This document shows positions 18,206 through 28,429 of a stretch of DNA of 64,000 nucleotides, piece after piece. The notes under the pieces are model-generated. The model was not told the origin of the DNA. It made no database searches and worked only from the letters and a program-made list of their open reading frames with translations. Both the position numbers and the translations under genes were made by a program. Source of the stretch: Neisseria arctica (GTDB taxonomy: Bacteria; Pseudomonadota; Gammaproteobacteria; Burkholderiales; Neisseriaceae); assembly GCF_022870905.1 (NCBI RefSeq), contig NZ_CP091510.1:1860001-1924000 (forward strand). Reading direction: 5' to 3'. Every line of letters begins with the position of its first letter. Positions within the stretch are counted from its first letter, which is position 1.

Positions 18206-18373
18206 ATTTTGTCCTTTTGGATTAGTCTTCTTTTATCGGCTGCATCACCAATGTGTACAGTTAGTTGCAATCTTAACACGCATTTCATAACAACAGGTAG
18301 CATGTTTCCTGCTGCTTTTGCGCTTTTTTGCAATGAATGCAACGGCCTTTACATTTCTAACCGTTCAGGCCGA

Positions 18374-20191
18374 TTATTGTGCCGAAAAACACGACTTGGC
18401 TTTTGGATTTACCTCTTCATAAGCTCGGCAATGAAAATCGACTTGCTCGCGCAAACCTTCAAAATAAGGCGAATCATAAATTTTCTTCCGATAAAAGGGC
18501 AGCATATTGGGGTAATATTCATAAGTTTTACGCAACCATTCCTGTGCCTCCGCCGTTTTCCCTTGCCGGTAAAGATAAAAGCCTCTCTGATATGCATTCG
18601 CATAAGGCCTGAACAATTGGGTTTGCATTGCAGCCTCTTGCGCCCACTGAGCCGGCATGGGGTCAGCGGGATCGGCCCTTTTAGCCAGGGACATTTGGGC
18701 ATAGTAGCGTAACATCGGTTCGGTGGCGGAAATCTTAATCAAGCCGTTTGTTTTTTGAAGAATATCAGCAGGTGTATCACTATTTTTCTGGCGGCTGAAT
18801 TCGGCCAACTCAGTATAAACTGCTGTTAGGCGCACAATACCTACGGCTAAAAACAACACCACCACTGCCCCTGCCCAATTTTGCACGGTTCCCCTCAAAC
18901 CATAGCGCAGATCCTGCTTATCAGCAGGAGACAAGCTCATCATCAAAGCAAACGGTACCAGAAAGTAAATGTACCAAAGCGGGTATTCGAGCAAACTATG
19001 ACACAACGATACCGCCATTAATGCCAAAAGCAATAAAGATGCCTGACCGGCAGGCCGCCTGAACATTCTCCAAATAGCCGCCAAATAGCCTCCCACTACT
19101 GCCAGCGTACCAACAATCCCGGTTTCCGCCAACAATTGCAAAATCAGATTATGTGAGTGGGTAAATAGAACATTCAAACCATGCGTACTATATACCTTTG
19201 GAAAGATATTGGTTGAAAAGCCTTGCAATGACAAACTTCCCCAACCATGCCCCCATAATGGCGCCGTCTGAAATACTATCCAGGCCTTACGCCATTCAAT
19301 ATCGCGCGCCGACATAGCAAAAGTACTGCGCTCAACCCGCGAAAGCGCCGTATCGTATTGAACGTGGGAGAACCATGCCAGCACCGGATTCAGTGCATAC
19401 TGCATGAATACCGTCAAGGCCAACGCCAAGCCCATCAAAAGTACTGTCCGATTAGCTTCTCGCCCAGCCCTCAACCGCCATAAGGGCAAGAGCAAACCGA
19501 CGGCAGCCACATAAGTAAAAATAGTACGTGAATTAACCAAAGCCAAAGCGGCGGTTAATGCAACAACTGATAACAATCCTCCCCATAAAGGCAGACGCCG
19601 CTGCGACCACAAATAAGAGGCCGCCAATATGCCCCACATCAGGTAATGCCCCAAATGGTTCCGCTGCCCAAGCTGGCCGCTTACCTCGCGCAAACCGCGA
19701 TAAGCCACAATACCGCGCAAAGGCGGCCAAGCAGCCCATCCCGTAAATTGCATCACCGCTACTGCAGCCTGTAACAACGCACCTATCAGCAACGCCCATG
19801 CTAAAACGGCCACAACCCTATCTTGTCCTAATTCAGCCACCCAGCCACGACATGCCCATGCAGTTAAAGCCAGAATTATAAAAGTCCATACCGTCATGTC
19901 ACTGAAGCCGGGGTAAATCAAGCCCATCAGTCTTGCTTGCAACCACAAACCTGCGGCCAATACCAAAAAGTAGACGGCTGTTGCCGGCAAACGTACATTC
20001 AATACACCGTAAAAAGCACTTAAAAACACCAGCAACAAAGCTGCAGCCAAAGAGCCGTTCTCAAGGTAAAAGCTCGAAAGCGGCCCTACACGATATAAAG
20101 ATAAAAACGGAGCGATACAAATTAATGCGATGCAGAACCACAATGGCCAATCATCAACTCTCCGGTTGCTCGAAAAAATATTATTAAACAT
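18374..20191 (-). CDS. pglL: PglL-type protein O-oligosaccharyltransferase
   Basis: Polytopic inner-membrane enzyme that moves lipid-linked glycans onto serine of pilin and other periplasmic proteins. About 12 hydrophobic segments in the first 440 residues contain the Wzy_C/O-antigen-ligase core (GQLGQRNHLGHYLMWG; WGHGWGSLSLQGF; THSHNLILQLLAETG with the conserved His). The soluble tail (about 470-605) is a TPR-like Wzy_C_2 region ending in Cys/Ala residues. The ATG at 20191 overlaps the preceding DUF2069 gene by 8 bases; a 10-residue longer form from 20221 would overlap more and is less likely. An uptake core is embedded in the coding region (19263-19272). Confidence 0.88.
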   Translation of the reverse strand: MFNNIFSSNRRVDDWPLWFCIALICIAPFLSLYRVGPLSSFYLENGSLAAALLLVFLSAFYGVLNVRLPATAVYFLVLAAGLWLQARLMGLIYPGFSDMTVWTFIILALTAWACRGWVAELGQDRVVAVLAWALLIGALLQAAVAVMQFTGWAAWPPLRGIVAYRGLREVSGQLGQRNHLGHYLMWGILAASYLWSQRRLPLWGGLLSVVALTAALALVNSRTIFTYVAAVGLLLPLWRLRAGREANRTVLLMGLALALTVFMQYALNPVLAWFSHVQYDTALSRVERSTFAMSARDIEWRKAWIVFQTAPLWGHGWGSLSLQGFSTNIFPKVYSTHGLNVLFTHSHNLILQLLAETGIVGTLAVVGGYLAAIWRMFRRPAGQASLLLLALMAVSLCHSLLEYPLWYIYFLVPFALMMSLSPADKQDLRYGLRGTVQNWAGAVVVLFLAVGIVRLTAVYTELAEFSRQKNSDTPADILQKTNGLIKISATEPMLRYYAQMSLAKRADPADPMPAQWAQEAAMQTQLFRPYANAYQRGFYLYRQGKTAEAQEWLRKTYEYYPNMLPFYRKKIYDSPYFEGLREQVDFHCRAYEEVNPKAKSCFSAQ

Positions 20192-20549
20192 GGCCGGCAG
20201 CCTTTCTCTGTGTGCGCACAAACATCAAGCAAGCCGTAAAAAACATTACGCTCAAAACCAATGCAACCACAGAGCATCCCCTGCTGGCAGCAGTCGCATC
20301 AAAAATCCTCATGACAGCCTCGGCCATATAGGCAAGCACCAACATACAAGACCACTGAAAAGTATAAATCCGCCCTTTTAAAATACCGGACAAAGGCAAA
20401 CACAACGGCAAAGCTTTTAACGCCAACCACGAACCGCCCGGGCGTAGCGGAGCCAACCACAATTCCCAAGCCAAACTGATTGCAATCAAGCCTGCCAAGC
20501 TAACAATAGCCAAGCGTTGCCATTTTAAAGAGGTTGTATTTTGAATCAT
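20184..20549 (-). CDS. DUF2069 membrane protein
   Basis: 121 aa with about four hydrophobic helices (LAIVSLAGLIAISLAWELWL; WLALKALPLCLPLSGIL; WSCMLVLAYMAEAVM; VVALVLSVMFFTACLMFV). It matches the small inner-membrane family DUF2069; the KALPLCLPL and YTFQW segments are typical. Function is unknown. It overlaps pglL by 8 bases and is probably cotranscribed with it. Confidence 0.78.
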   Translation of the reverse strand: MIQNTTSLKWQRLAIVSLAGLIAISLAWELWLAPLRPGGSWLALKALPLCLPLSGILKGRIYTFQWSCMLVLAYMAEAVMRIFDATAASRGCSVVALVLSVMFFTACLMFVRTQRKAAGHV

Positions 20550-20998
20550 ATTTATTAAGTGTTAATTTTCCAAACTATTTCCGCAAACATCAGATTTGCA
20601 TCTGCAACGCCCAATCTGTAACGGCTATAGCCTGTCTAAAAATATTGCCAAATTTCTATTATCGTAAATTTGCACCCTGTCTGCCAGCCTTAAGCTCCCA
20701 ATATAAACAGCTATCTATGCCTTTCTATCGGGCAGGCTTACTGCCGCCATACAGGCTAGGAAATCAAAGCTGTTGTTTCGACCGGCTTGACTTTCCCTAT
20801 ATCTACACAACCTTAAACAAACCTACCGTAAAATATTGACAATATGTTTGTTTCAGCCAATGACGAGGCCGTCTGAAAACCGAAATAAGCTTTCAGACGG
20901 CCTCTGAATAATTTCAAGTTATTTAGTTTCTCAAGCACTAAATATAAGCAGCTTACGATACGAAATTTTTATCCGTCTATGCAAATACAGCCCGAAAA
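20550..20998. other. Intergenic region with tatC terminator
   Basis: 449 bases with no supportable gene. An inverted AG-type uptake pair (GAGGCCGTCTGAAA 20865-20878 and TTTCAGACGGCCTC 20891-20904) lies downstream of tatC and can terminate the tat operon. The rest is unstructured and contains the promoter region of the DUF2069-pglL unit. Confidence 0.65.
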
Positions 20999-21742
20999 TT
21001 ATTCTTCCGAATTTTTTTCCACCGGACGGATAAAACCGCAGAAACGCAAACCCACCTCATAAAGAATAATCAAAGGCAGGGCCAATAAGAATTGGGAAAT
21101 CACATCGGGCGGCGTAATCACGGCTGCAACCACGAAAGCCCCTACAATCACATAAGGGCGCGCCTGTTTTAACTGCTCTACCGATACTACGCCCATACGG
21201 TTCAACAACACTACTACAATAGGGACTTCAAATGTTGCACCGAATGCAACAAACATACCTAACACAAAGGAAAGGTATTTATTAATATCGGTGGCCATGC
21301 TCACGCCCTCGGGCGTTACGCCCGCAAGAAACTTAAACACAACCGGAAACACCAGATAGTAGGCGAACGCCATCCCGATAAAAAACAGCAAAACGCTAGA
21401 AACCACCAAGGGGGTAATCAATCGCTTTTCATTTTTATACAGGGCAGGAGCGACAAACGCCCATATCTGATACAAAGTATTCGGCAGCGAAATCAAAAAG
21501 GCCACCATCAATGCCACCTTCACCGGTACAAAAAACGGCGTGATCACATCAATGGCAATCATATTCGTACCTTTAGGCAGTGTTGCCATCAAAGGCTGCG
21601 CTACAAAGGTGTAAAGTTTCTGCGCAAAAGGCATCAGGCATAAAAAACATACCAAAATACCCGCCACCATCAAAATCAGACGGCGGCGCAATTCAATCAG
21701 ATGCTCAACCAACGGCTGGGCGTTTTGTTCTATTTCTGACAC
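20999..21742 (-). CDS. tatC: Sec-independent translocase subunit TatC
   Basis: Polytopic core of the twin-arginine translocase that recognises RR signal peptides. 247 aa with six hydrophobic helices. The N-terminal LVEHLIELRRRL motif, the FAYYLVFPVVFKF segment and the late VVAAVITPPD(V)ISQ motif are characteristic. Downstream of tatB by 7 bases. Likely clients encoded in the same window are the Rieske protein (48107-48688) and PhoX (49947-51929). Confidence 0.96.
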   Translation of the reverse strand: MSEIEQNAQPLVEHLIELRRRLILMVAGILVCFLCLMPFAQKLYTFVAQPLMATLPKGTNMIAIDVITPFFVPVKVALMVAFLISLPNTLYQIWAFVAPALYKNEKRLITPLVVSSVLLFFIGMAFAYYLVFPVVFKFLAGVTPEGVSMATDINKYLSFVLGMFVAFGATFEVPIVVVLLNRMGVVSVEQLKQARPYVIVGAFVVAAVITPPDVISQFLLALPLIILYEVGLRFCGFIRPVEKNSEE

Positions 21743-21749
21743 CGTTTAC

Positions 21750-22289
21750 TCACTTCTTTCGAACACGCAACCGAGGCTTGGGACGGTATCGCGGGCGCAT
21801 ATCTCGCTTTTTCTGCATGGCTTTTTTGTGTACAGATGCCGTCTGAAAACCTACCGCACCTGTTGGGCGTACGATTGATTCGGCCTCGTTTGCCTGCCAA
21901 GCTTCACGGTATACGACCGACTGCGCCAACGGCTGCCCCTGCTCGTCCACACCGAAATCTGCCGGTGTACGCTGGGGAGGTAGTCTTTCCCAAGCAGGTG
22001 GTTCCAAACCTGTAGCAACATCACTCAGCTCGCTACGCGCCGTATCACCGACGCTACGGATTTCATCCCGAAACTGATAGGCCGCAGACTCAAATTCGCT
22101 TTTGGCTTTTTTGAGTTCGTCCATTTCGATTTGGGCATTCAATTCCTGCTTTACATTGTTTACCATACGCTGAACCCGTCCCATAAGGCTGCCGGCGGCA
22201 CGCGCTACTTTAGGCAGGCGCTCCGGCCCGAGGACGACCAGGGCAATAACGCCGATAACAATCAGCTCGCTGAAACTGAAATCAAACAT
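21750..22289 (-). CDS. tatB: Sec-independent translocase subunit TatB
   Basis: 179 aa. The amino-terminal membrane helix (MFDFSFSELIVIGVIALVVLGPERLP) carries the conserved Glu and the GPERLPK hinge, followed by an amphipathic helix and a long charged region. The C-terminal 25 residues are strikingly basic (KKAMQKKRDMRPRYRPK), with no acidic residue but one. An AT-type uptake 12-mer is embedded in the coding sequence at 21837-21848. Middle gene of tatABC, 3 bases after tatA. Confidence 0.93.
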   Translation of the reverse strand: MFDFSFSELIVIGVIALVVLGPERLPKVARAAGSLMGRVQRMVNNVKQELNAQIEMDELKKAKSEFESAAYQFRDEIRSVGDTARSELSDVATGLEPPAWERLPPQRTPADFGVDEQGQPLAQSVVYREAWQANEAESIVRPTGAVGFQTASVHKKAMQKKRDMRPRYRPKPRLRVRKK

Positions 22290-22292
22290 GGT

Positions 22293-22496
22293 TTAAGCCG
22301 ATTTGTTATCGTCTTTTTCGTGCTCGATCACGTCTTTTTTCGCTTTATCCGCCTCATTACCCTCATTCAGGCCTTGCTTGAAATCATGCACGGCACCGCC
22401 GAGATCTTTGCCGACATTACGCAATTTTTTAGTTCCAAACACCAGCACTACGATCACCAGTACGATCACCCAATGCCAAATAGAAAAGCTACCCAT
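22293..22496 (-). CDS. tatA: Sec-independent translocase subunit TatA
   Basis: 67 aa pore-forming subunit: short N-terminus, membrane helix ([20 protein letters not shown]) with the FGTKKLR hinge, amphipathic helix ([16 protein letters not shown]) and an acidic/basic tail. First gene of tatABC. TatA and TatE cannot be separated by sequence, but operon position favours TatA. Confidence 0.95.
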   Translation of the reverse strand: MGSFSIWHWVIVLVIVVLVFGTKKLRNVGKDLGGAVHDFKQGLNEGNEADKAKKDVIEHEKDDNKSA

Positions 22497-22608
22497 ATTT
22501 TTTCCTTACAAATCTAAAATTCGATAAATAAACTACTGCCGGCTACAAGACCGCCCGAAGCAAATATATTATTTTAACTTACTTTGATAACCGTTTTATT
22601 TCAACATC

Positions 22609-22932
22609 TCAAACCGGCGTACCGAGAAGATGGATATGCAGGTGGAAAACCTCTTGCCCGCCGCCTTTACCAGTGTTGATTTGGGTTTTGAAACCGTTGG
22701 ACAAACCGGCCGAGCGTGCGATCTCCGGTACTTTCAACATCATTCTACCCAACAACGCCTCGTGTTCAGGCGCTGCATGTGCCAACGAATCAAAATGCAC
22801 TTTCGGAATCAGCAACAGATGTACGGGAGCAGCCGGCTGAATGTCTTTAAAACACAACATTTCGTCATCTTCATATACTATAGTGGCCGGAATATCTTTC
22901 TCGACAATCTTACAGAAAATACAGTCACTCAT
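22609..22932 (-). CDS. hinT: HIT-family purine nucleoside phosphoramidase (HinT)
   Basis: 107 aa histidine-triad hydrolase acting on AMP-lysine or aminoacyl-AMP type substrates. It opens with CIFCKIVEKDIPA and ends with the triad HLHIHLLG, where the central His is the nucleophile. The internal ATG (MSDCIFCK) is chosen because it is where the family begins; the frame extends 11 codons further to 22965. It lies between hisE and tatA on the same strand. Confidence 0.92.
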   Translation of the reverse strand: MSDCIFCKIVEKDIPATIVYEDDEMLCFKDIQPAAPVHLLLIPKVHFDSLAHAAPEHEALLGRMMLKVPEIARSAGLSNGFKTQINTGKGGGQEVFHLHIHLLGTPV

Positions 22933-22980
22933 TATTTGCTCCCAAAATCTTGCGGTTTTGAACACCGCAACCGTAAAACA

Positions 22981-23015
22981 GCCGTCTGAATCGTGCTTAA
23001 AACATTTCAGACGGC
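22981..23015. terminator. Inverted uptake cores between hisE and hinT
   Basis: GCCGTCTGAA and TTCAGACGGC with a 15-base loop, located behind the hisE stop. Confidence 0.65.
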
Positions 23016-23057
23016 ACGGATTATCTCATATTTACCAGAAATGATTTTAATATAAAA

Positions 23058-23378
23058 TCACTCTCCCTGCCGCGCTGCTTTCTCGGACAAACCCGACAAA
23101 CCTTCACGGCGTGCCAACTCTTGTACCACGTCTTCAACCCGTAACCCGTGATGCGCCAGCAATACCATAGTATGAAACCATACATCGGCCACTTCGTAGA
23201 CCAGATGTCCGCCACCACCGTCTTTCGAAGCCATCAATACCTCTCCGGCTTCTTCAATCACTTTTTTCAAGATTTTATCCTCTCCCTTGTGCAGCAGTTG
23301 TGCCACATAAGAGCTTTGCGGGTCGCCTTCTTTCCTGCTGTCGATAACATCTTGGACACGGCTCAATACGTCATTCAT
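23058..23378 (-). CDS. hisE: Phosphoribosyl-ATP pyrophosphatase
   Basis: Second step of histidine synthesis: PR-ATP to PR-AMP plus pyrophosphate. 106 aa, all-alpha MazG-like fold with the acidic metal site in [15 protein letters not shown] and [13 protein letters not shown]. Here hisE is a separate gene from hisI, unlike the fused enterobacterial hisIE. It lies 30 bases downstream of hisI, with an uptake core in the gap. Confidence 0.95.
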   Translation of the reverse strand: MNDVLSRVQDVIDSRKEGDPQSSYVAQLLHKGEDKILKKVIEEAGEVLMASKDGGGGHLVYEVADVWFHTMVLLAHHGLRVEDVVQELARREGLSGLSEKAARQGE

Positions 23379-23410
23379 TTTCTCTACCTATAATATTTTC
23401 AGACGGCCTC

Positions 23411-23809
23411 TTAACGGCTGTCTCCGTAAATTTCTTCTTCGCTTTTTATCACTTTGTCGGTCAGCAGCCATTCGCCATCACGCCACACGCGGTAAAAACA
23501 GCTCTCTCTGCCGGTATGGCAGGCCATGCCGCCGTTTTGTTTAATCAGCATAACTACCGCATCACCATCACAATCCAAACGCAATTCATGCACTTGTTGG
23601 GTATGGCCCGACTCCTCGCCCTTCATCCACTGCTTTTGACGCGAACGGCTGTAATAATGGGCAAACCCGGTTTCGGCGGTTTTTTGCAAAGCTTCGGCAT
23701 TCATCCAAGCCACCATCAATACACGCTTGGTTTCCGCATCTTGGGCAATGGCACAAACCAACCCTTTTTCATCAAATTTTACGCCCTTCAGTAATGCTTG
23801 CGTATCCAT
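23411..23809 (-). CDS. hisI: Phosphoribosyl-AMP cyclohydrolase
   Basis: Third step of histidine synthesis, opening the adenine ring of PR-AMP; cytoplasmic, zinc- and magnesium-dependent. About 132 aa. The family motifs [36 protein letters not shown] (Asp/Cys metal ligands) and [12 protein letters not shown] (Cys zinc ligands) are all present. Start chosen at MDTQALLK, the family beginning; a longer frame reaches 23875 and would overlap the amidase stop. Confidence 0.95.
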   Translation of the reverse strand: MDTQALLKGVKFDEKGLVCAIAQDAETKRVLMVAWMNAEALQKTAETGFAHYYSRSRQKQWMKGEESGHTQQVHELRLDCDGDAVVMLIKQNGGMACHTGRESCFYRVWRDGEWLLTDKVIKSEEEIYGDSR

Positions 23810-23847
23810 TCGTTTTCCTTCTGCTGCTATGCTATATATATAAACCT

Positions 23848-25335
23848 TTATAAAGGCGGCACACGCTGCGCCCACGGGTTGATGCTTTCAAGTTCGGCTG
23901 CCAATTGTAACAGCAATTGCTCTTGCCCGTGCGCCGCTGCGAATTGTGTTCCCACGGGTAGGCGGTCTTCATGCCAATACAGAGGCACACTCATGGCAGG
24001 CTGCCCGCTCATGTTAAAAGGTACGGTAAAACCGACATACGCCAAAGCCTTACGGCTTTCCCGCTCGATAAGCGGATTATTTTTTAACAACCGCCCCAAT
24101 CCCAACTTACCCAATAGCAAACTGCTTATACGCTGCTCGCTTTCAGAGGGAGCCAATTCTCCGACAAACGGCGTCAAACGCGGGCAAACAGGCGTAGCCA
24201 GCACATCATAATCCCGATGAAACCTCTCCGCCGCCACAGCTTGAGCCAACAGCAAATCACGCGCCCAATAGGCTTCGGCTGCACTTAGCTGTTTACCGTA
24301 AGTCATCAACGCCCATGTAGATGGCTCCATATCCTGATAGCTGATTTTACGGCCGAGTTGTTGTGCCAGCTGTAATTGCAAGTGCGCCAACTCTCCCGCC
24401 AACACGATCAGCATGGCCCGCCCCAATTGTTCGGCGTCGGCAAAATCAGGGGCGGCCTCTTCAAGGTTGTGTCCCGCATCAGCCAACAGTTTCAAGCTAT
24501 ACTCGAATGCTTGGCCGACTGCAGCTTCTACTTCTCCGCCCAACCACGGTTTACGCCAATAAGCGATTTTCAAACGGCGCAACGGCTGCTTGATGCCGTC
24601 TGAAAAAGATTGTGCAGGAGGGCATGCATAAATCGAATGATGCTGCGTTTGCGCGGCAATATCCAGCATTAATGCACTGTCGCGCACACTACGGGTGAGC
24701 ACATGCTCGCATACCATTCCCTGCCATGCCTCCCGAATCAGCGGGCCCGAATCCACTCGGCCGCGACTCGGTTTTAAACCGAACAAACCGCAATTATGCG
24801 CAGGCAGTCGTATAGAGCCGCCTCCGTCTCCGCCATGCGCCACGGGTACGATACCAGCCACCACGGCTGCTGCCGAACCGCCGCTGCTGCCTCCCGGAGT
24901 TCGTTCTGTATCCCAAGGATTACGGGTAACACCATATATTGCTGATTCCGTATAAGGCAACAAGCCCCACTCAGGCGTAGTGGTTTTACCAAAAATACGC
25001 AAACCGGCGCATTGGTAAGCAGCAGTCAGATGACTGTCGGCCTGCGGGATCCGCTGCTTCATCAGAGGATTGCCCGATAACGTCGGCACACCCTGCCAAT
25101 CAGCCATCAAGTCTTTCAACAAAAAAGGCACGCCTGCCAAGGGCGCATTGCTATCGGCACACTGCCAAGCATAAGCCTTGCCGCGCCAATCTTGAGCCAA
25201 CAGATTTAATGAAGGGTTTACGCTGTCTAAACGTGCTAAAGCAGTTTGCAGCAACTCGTCCGCCGATACTTCGCCTCTTCTCACCAATTCTGCCAAGCCT
25301 ATCGCATCATAGCGTCTGTATTCTTCAAACTGCAT
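23848..25335 (-). CDS. Amidase-signature family hydrolase
   Basis: 495 aa serine hydrolase with the Ser-cisSer-Lys triad: Lys in PFLLKDLM, the Gly/Ser-rich block [16 protein letters not shown], and the catalytic Ser region [13 protein letters not shown] with [11 protein letters not shown] after it. Substrate is unknown. It is not evidently GatA, since gatB/gatC are not nearby and the C-terminal third is divergent. Located between the TSUP permease and hisI on the same strand. An AT-type uptake 12-mer is embedded in the coding sequence (24593-24604). Confidence 0.85.
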   Translation of the reverse strand: MQFEEYRRYDAIGLAELVRRGEVSADELLQTALARLDSVNPSLNLLAQDWRGKAYAWQCADSNAPLAGVPFLLKDLMADWQGVPTLSGNPLMKQRIPQADSHLTAAYQCAGLRIFGKTTTPEWGLLPYTESAIYGVTRNPWDTERTPGGSSGGSAAAVVAGIVPVAHGGDGGGSIRLPAHNCGLFGLKPSRGRVDSGPLIREAWQGMVCEHVLTRSVRDSALMLDIAAQTQHHSIYACPPAQSFSDGIKQPLRRLKIAYWRKPWLGGEVEAAVGQAFEYSLKLLADAGHNLEEAAPDFADAEQLGRAMLIVLAGELAHLQLQLAQQLGRKISYQDMEPSTWALMTYGKQLSAAEAYWARDLLLAQAVAAERFHRDYDVLATPVCPRLTPFVGELAPSESEQRISSLLLGKLGLGRLLKNNPLIERESRKALAYVGFTVPFNMSGQPAMSVPLYWHEDRLPVGTQFAAAHGQEQLLLQLAAELESINPWAQRVPPL

Positions 25336-25377
25336 CGCGCCCCCTTACGGCATTGGTCTTTCAGACGGCCTGCCCGA

Positions 25378-26160
25378 TTATTTCAGTAATGCCGCCACTA
25401 CTGCCGCCAAAGTCATTACAAACAATACCCAACGTAATGTTTCAGGCTTTACACTTATAGCGGTCAACACCCCGACTTTGGCACCGATCATACTGCCTAC
25501 CGCCAATACCAAGCCGATATCCCACCATACTTGGCCACGCCAAACAAATACGGCCAACGAAACCAAAGTAAACCCAAGCGTGCAGCATACTTTTAAAGCA
25601 TTAGCCCGCACCAAATCATAATGTAGCAGCCCTGCCAATACGGGCAACAGTACAAATCCCGCTCCTGCCTGCACAAAGCCACCGTACACACCTGCCAGCC
25701 ACAAACCGAGACGCGCTTTCGGATTTTCGGATACTTGCACAGGCTGTACATCGGGCGCCACCAACAACATCGAAGGTTTGAAAAATGCCAGCGCCGCCAC
25801 GCTCAACATAGTGATCAGCAGCATCGGTTTTAAGATTTCAACCGGTGCAAACGAAGCCGCCAACGCGCCGCAAAGCCCGCCCAGAAGCGTCGGCCATAAA
25901 ATAGCGGGCAAGTCCTGCTTCGGCAGTCTGCCCGCTTTATTGAATCCGAACAATCCCGATACCGATTGCAGCAACACCCCTACCCGGTTGCTGCCGTTGG
26001 CAATATCCGCCGGCACACCGAACATCATCAGCACGGGCAGAATCAGGTTCGATCCGCCGCCTGCCATCATATTCACAATCCCGGCAACAATACCGAGAAC
26101 GCCCAGCAAAATATATTGGGCAATACTTAAATCCATCATGCTCAACCTTTTGTCAGGCAA
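25378..26160 (-). CDS. TSUP-family (TauE/SafE) membrane transporter
   Basis: 260 aa with about eight hydrophobic helices and the two-repeat TSUP organisation: GIVNMMAGGGSNLILPVLM in the first half and GVYGGFVQAGAGFVLLPVL in the second, each with the typical Gly-rich turn. The family exports sulfite, sulfoacetate or related organosulfonates, or takes up small anions; the substrate here cannot be inferred. Neighbours are hisF upstream and the amidase downstream; neither clearly indicates function. Confidence 0.85.
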   Translation of the reverse strand: MPDKRLSMMDLSIAQYILLGVLGIVAGIVNMMAGGGSNLILPVLMMFGVPADIANGSNRVGVLLQSVSGLFGFNKAGRLPKQDLPAILWPTLLGGLCGALAASFAPVEILKPMLLITMLSVAALAFFKPSMLLVAPDVQPVQVSENPKARLGLWLAGVYGGFVQAGAGFVLLPVLAGLLHYDLVRANALKVCCTLGFTLVSLAVFVWRGQVWWDIGLVLAVGSMIGAKVGVLTAISVKPETLRWVLFVMTLAAVVAALLK

Positions 26161-26234
26161 TATACCTTTTTATGCCGTCTGAAACTATATTTTCTGACAA
26201 TAAATACAAGCCTTTGAATACGAAACCATATCAC

Positions 26235-27002
26235 CTATAACCGTACTTCGATACCCGCCGCCCGCATCGCTGCTTTGGCCTCATGGATACGCACTTCACC
26301 GAAGTGGAAAATACTGGCCGCCAATACCGCATCGGCTTTGCCCTCTTTCACACCATCTATCAGATGCTGCACATTGCCGACACCGCCCGAAGCGATGACG
26401 GGAATATCCACGGCTTCGCTGATGGCGCGGGTAAGCGGCAGGTTGAAGCCGATTTTGGTGCCGTCCCGATCCATACTGGTCAGCAGAATTTCCCCGGCTC
26501 CCCGAGCCTGCATATTTTTAGCCCATTCAACCGCATCCAGGCCCGTAGCCTTCCTGCCTCCGTGGGTGAACACTTCCCAACGGGTATTTTCGGCATTCAC
26601 GGCTTTGGCATCAATCGCCACCACAATCGCCTGCGAACCGAAAAAACCACTGGCTTCGTTCACCAAGTCGGGATTGGTAACCGCAGCTGTATTGATACTG
26701 GCCTTATCTGCTCCCGCATTTAGCAAACGGCGCACATCGGCTACGGTGCGTACCCCGCCCCCCACGGTAAGCGGTATAAAAACTTGTGAGGCAACTTCTT
26801 CAATTACGTGCAAAATGGTATCGCGGTTATCGCTGCTGGCGGTAATATCAAGGAAGGTCAGCTCGTCTGCCCCTTCATCATTGTAGCGTTTGGCTACGTC
26901 GACAGGATTACCGGCATCTCGCAAGCCGACAAAATTGACACCTTTGACGACACGGCCGTTATCAACGTCTAAACAGGGAATAATGCGTTTTGCTAATGCC
27001 AT
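26235..27002 (-). CDS. hisF: Imidazole glycerol phosphate synthase, cyclase subunit
   Basis: (beta/alpha)8 barrel that uses ammonia from HisH to form imidazole-glycerol phosphate and AICAR. About 255 aa. Catalytic acids are D11 ([16 protein letters not shown]) and the Asp in [13 protein letters not shown]; phosphate-binding loops are VGGGVRT and IASGGVG. The ATG at 27002 (MALAKRIIP) is the family start; the frame extends upstream to 27098 without support. Confidence 0.97.
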   Translation of the reverse strand: MALAKRIIPCLDVDNGRVVKGVNFVGLRDAGNPVDVAKRYNDEGADELTFLDITASSDNRDTILHVIEEVASQVFIPLTVGGGVRTVADVRRLLNAGADKASINTAAVTNPDLVNEASGFFGSQAIVVAIDAKAVNAENTRWEVFTHGGRKATGLDAVEWAKNMQARGAGEILLTSMDRDGTKIGFNLPLTRAISEAVDIPVIASGGVGNVQHLIDGVKEGKADAVLAASIFHFGEVRIHEAKAAMRAAGIEVRL

Positions 27003-27142
27003 AATTTTTCTCAGGAACAGATGGCGGCCGAAAAAATGCCCGGCTGCCTTTACTAAAGGAAACGGCTGTCTCATCAGACAGCCGTTGTATCTTAACACTT
27101 TTTAAATAAAGCGGTAAATTGCATAAGGTTTTTGGAAATGGT

Positions 27143-27460
27143 TTAGAGCAACCACAGCTGCACCCAGTCTCCGATATTTTGGGTAAAAAGAAAATATCCG
27201 ACGGCAGCCAAGCCCGACAAAGCCAGCGAAACAATAAAACTGCCGGCAAAACGGTTAATTCCCCAAAATACGGTGGCAACATATGCCCACGAGGCCGTCA
27301 TCGACAAGCCCCAAGCCGCATCAATCACAGGCAATTCGAAAGCCATCACCGTACGCAGCAACACTACCAAAATCATGAATGAAAGGCTTTCCGTAAGCGC
27401 ATAAATATCGCGGTCGGACGACCACACGCACCAAAAGCCCAATATAAATGCTTCCAACAT
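27143..27460 (-). CDS. Small membrane protein of unknown function between hisF and hisA
   Basis: 105 aa with three hydrophobic stretches: LSFMILVVLLRTVMAFELPV, LSMTASWAYVATVFWGI and FIVSLALSGLAAVGYFLF. Trp-rich. I do not recognise the family. It shares strand and close spacing with hisA and hisF, so it is probably cotranscribed. Codon use resembles its neighbours. Confidence 0.6.
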   Translation of the reverse strand: MLEAFILGFWCVWSSDRDIYALTESLSFMILVVLLRTVMAFELPVIDAAWGLSMTASWAYVATVFWGINRFAGSFIVSLALSGLAAVGYFLFTQNIGDWVQLWLL

Positions 27461-27553
27461 ACAACAATCCCTTAATTAAATGACGGTTTAATTTATCAAT
27501 AAATTATTATCGGTATCGAACCGTTAAAACCGCTTTACCCCCTCAACACCAGC

Positions 27554-28297
27554 CTACCGGGCGGACAAAGAATCTGCCAGCTGCTGCGCTTGGGCAAAAT
27601 CAATACTGCCTTCGTAAATCGCCCGACCGGTAATAGCACCGGCCACACCGCTGTCTTCCACGGCACACAATGCGCGGATATCGTCCAAATCCGTTAAGCC
27701 GCCTGATGCGATAATCGGAATATTCACGGCTTCGGCCAACTTAACCGTGGCCTCTATATTCACACCGCTCATCATGCCGTCGCGGCCGATGTCGGTATAA
27801 ATAATGCTGTTTACCCCGTCATCTTCAAAGCGTTTGCTCAGATCGATAACATGATGCTCGGTAACTGTTGCCCAACCGTCGATCGCTACCATACCCTCTT
27901 TGGCATCCAGGCCCACAATGATATGGCCGGGAAACTGTTTGCAGGCTTCACGCACAAACGCGGGATTTTTTACTGCCGCAGTACCGATAATCACATCACT
28001 CAAACCCAGCTCCAAGTATTTCTCGATAGTAGCCAAATCACGGATACCGCCGCCCAGCTGCACGGGAATCTCTTTAGCGACGGCAGCCAAAATCCCGCTA
28101 ATGGCCTCGAGATTTTTCGGTTTGCCTGCAAACGCACCGTCCAAATCAACCAAATGCAAGCGGCGCGCACCTTGTTTGAGCCAATGCAACCCCATATCTG
28201 CAGGGCGGTCGGAAAAAACCGTTGCTTGCTCCATCAGGCCTTGTTTCAAACGGACACACTGACCTTCTTTAAGGTCGATTGCAGGAATCAGTAACAT
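27554..28297 (-). CDS. hisA: ProFAR isomerase (phosphoribosylformimino-5-aminoimidazole carboxamide ribotide isomerase)
   Basis: Fourth step of histidine synthesis. About 247 aa (beta/alpha)8 barrel homologous to HisF. Catalytic Asp residues are D8 ([15 protein letters not shown]) and the Asp of [13 protein letters not shown]. Phosphate loops are LGGGIRD and IASGGLTD. Start at MLLIPAIDL is where the family begins; the frame is open to 28363. Confidence 0.97.
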   Translation of the reverse strand: MLLIPAIDLKEGQCVRLKQGLMEQATVFSDRPADMGLHWLKQGARRLHLVDLDGAFAGKPKNLEAISGILAAVAKEIPVQLGGGIRDLATIEKYLELGLSDVIIGTAAVKNPAFVREACKQFPGHIIVGLDAKEGMVAIDGWATVTEHHVIDLSKRFEDDGVNSIIYTDIGRDGMMSGVNIEATVKLAEAVNIPIIASGGLTDLDDIRALCAVEDSGVAGAITGRAIYEGSIDFAQAQQLADSLSAR

Positions 28298-28366
28298 TTC
28301 GTTTCCAAAGATAACGGGGTATCTGCAAAAATAATTTTTGAAGATACATGGGTTTTTCAGCATAAA

Positions 28367-28402
28367 TTCAGACGGCCTGCTGGCAAACAGAGGCCGTCTG
28401 AA
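28367..28402. terminator. Inverted uptake pair between hisH and hisA
   Basis: TTCAGACGGCCT and AGGCCGTCTGAA with a 12-base loop behind the hisH stop. Confidence 0.7.
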
Positions 28403-28429
28403 AGAAGATATTTTGTTATTTTACACAAA

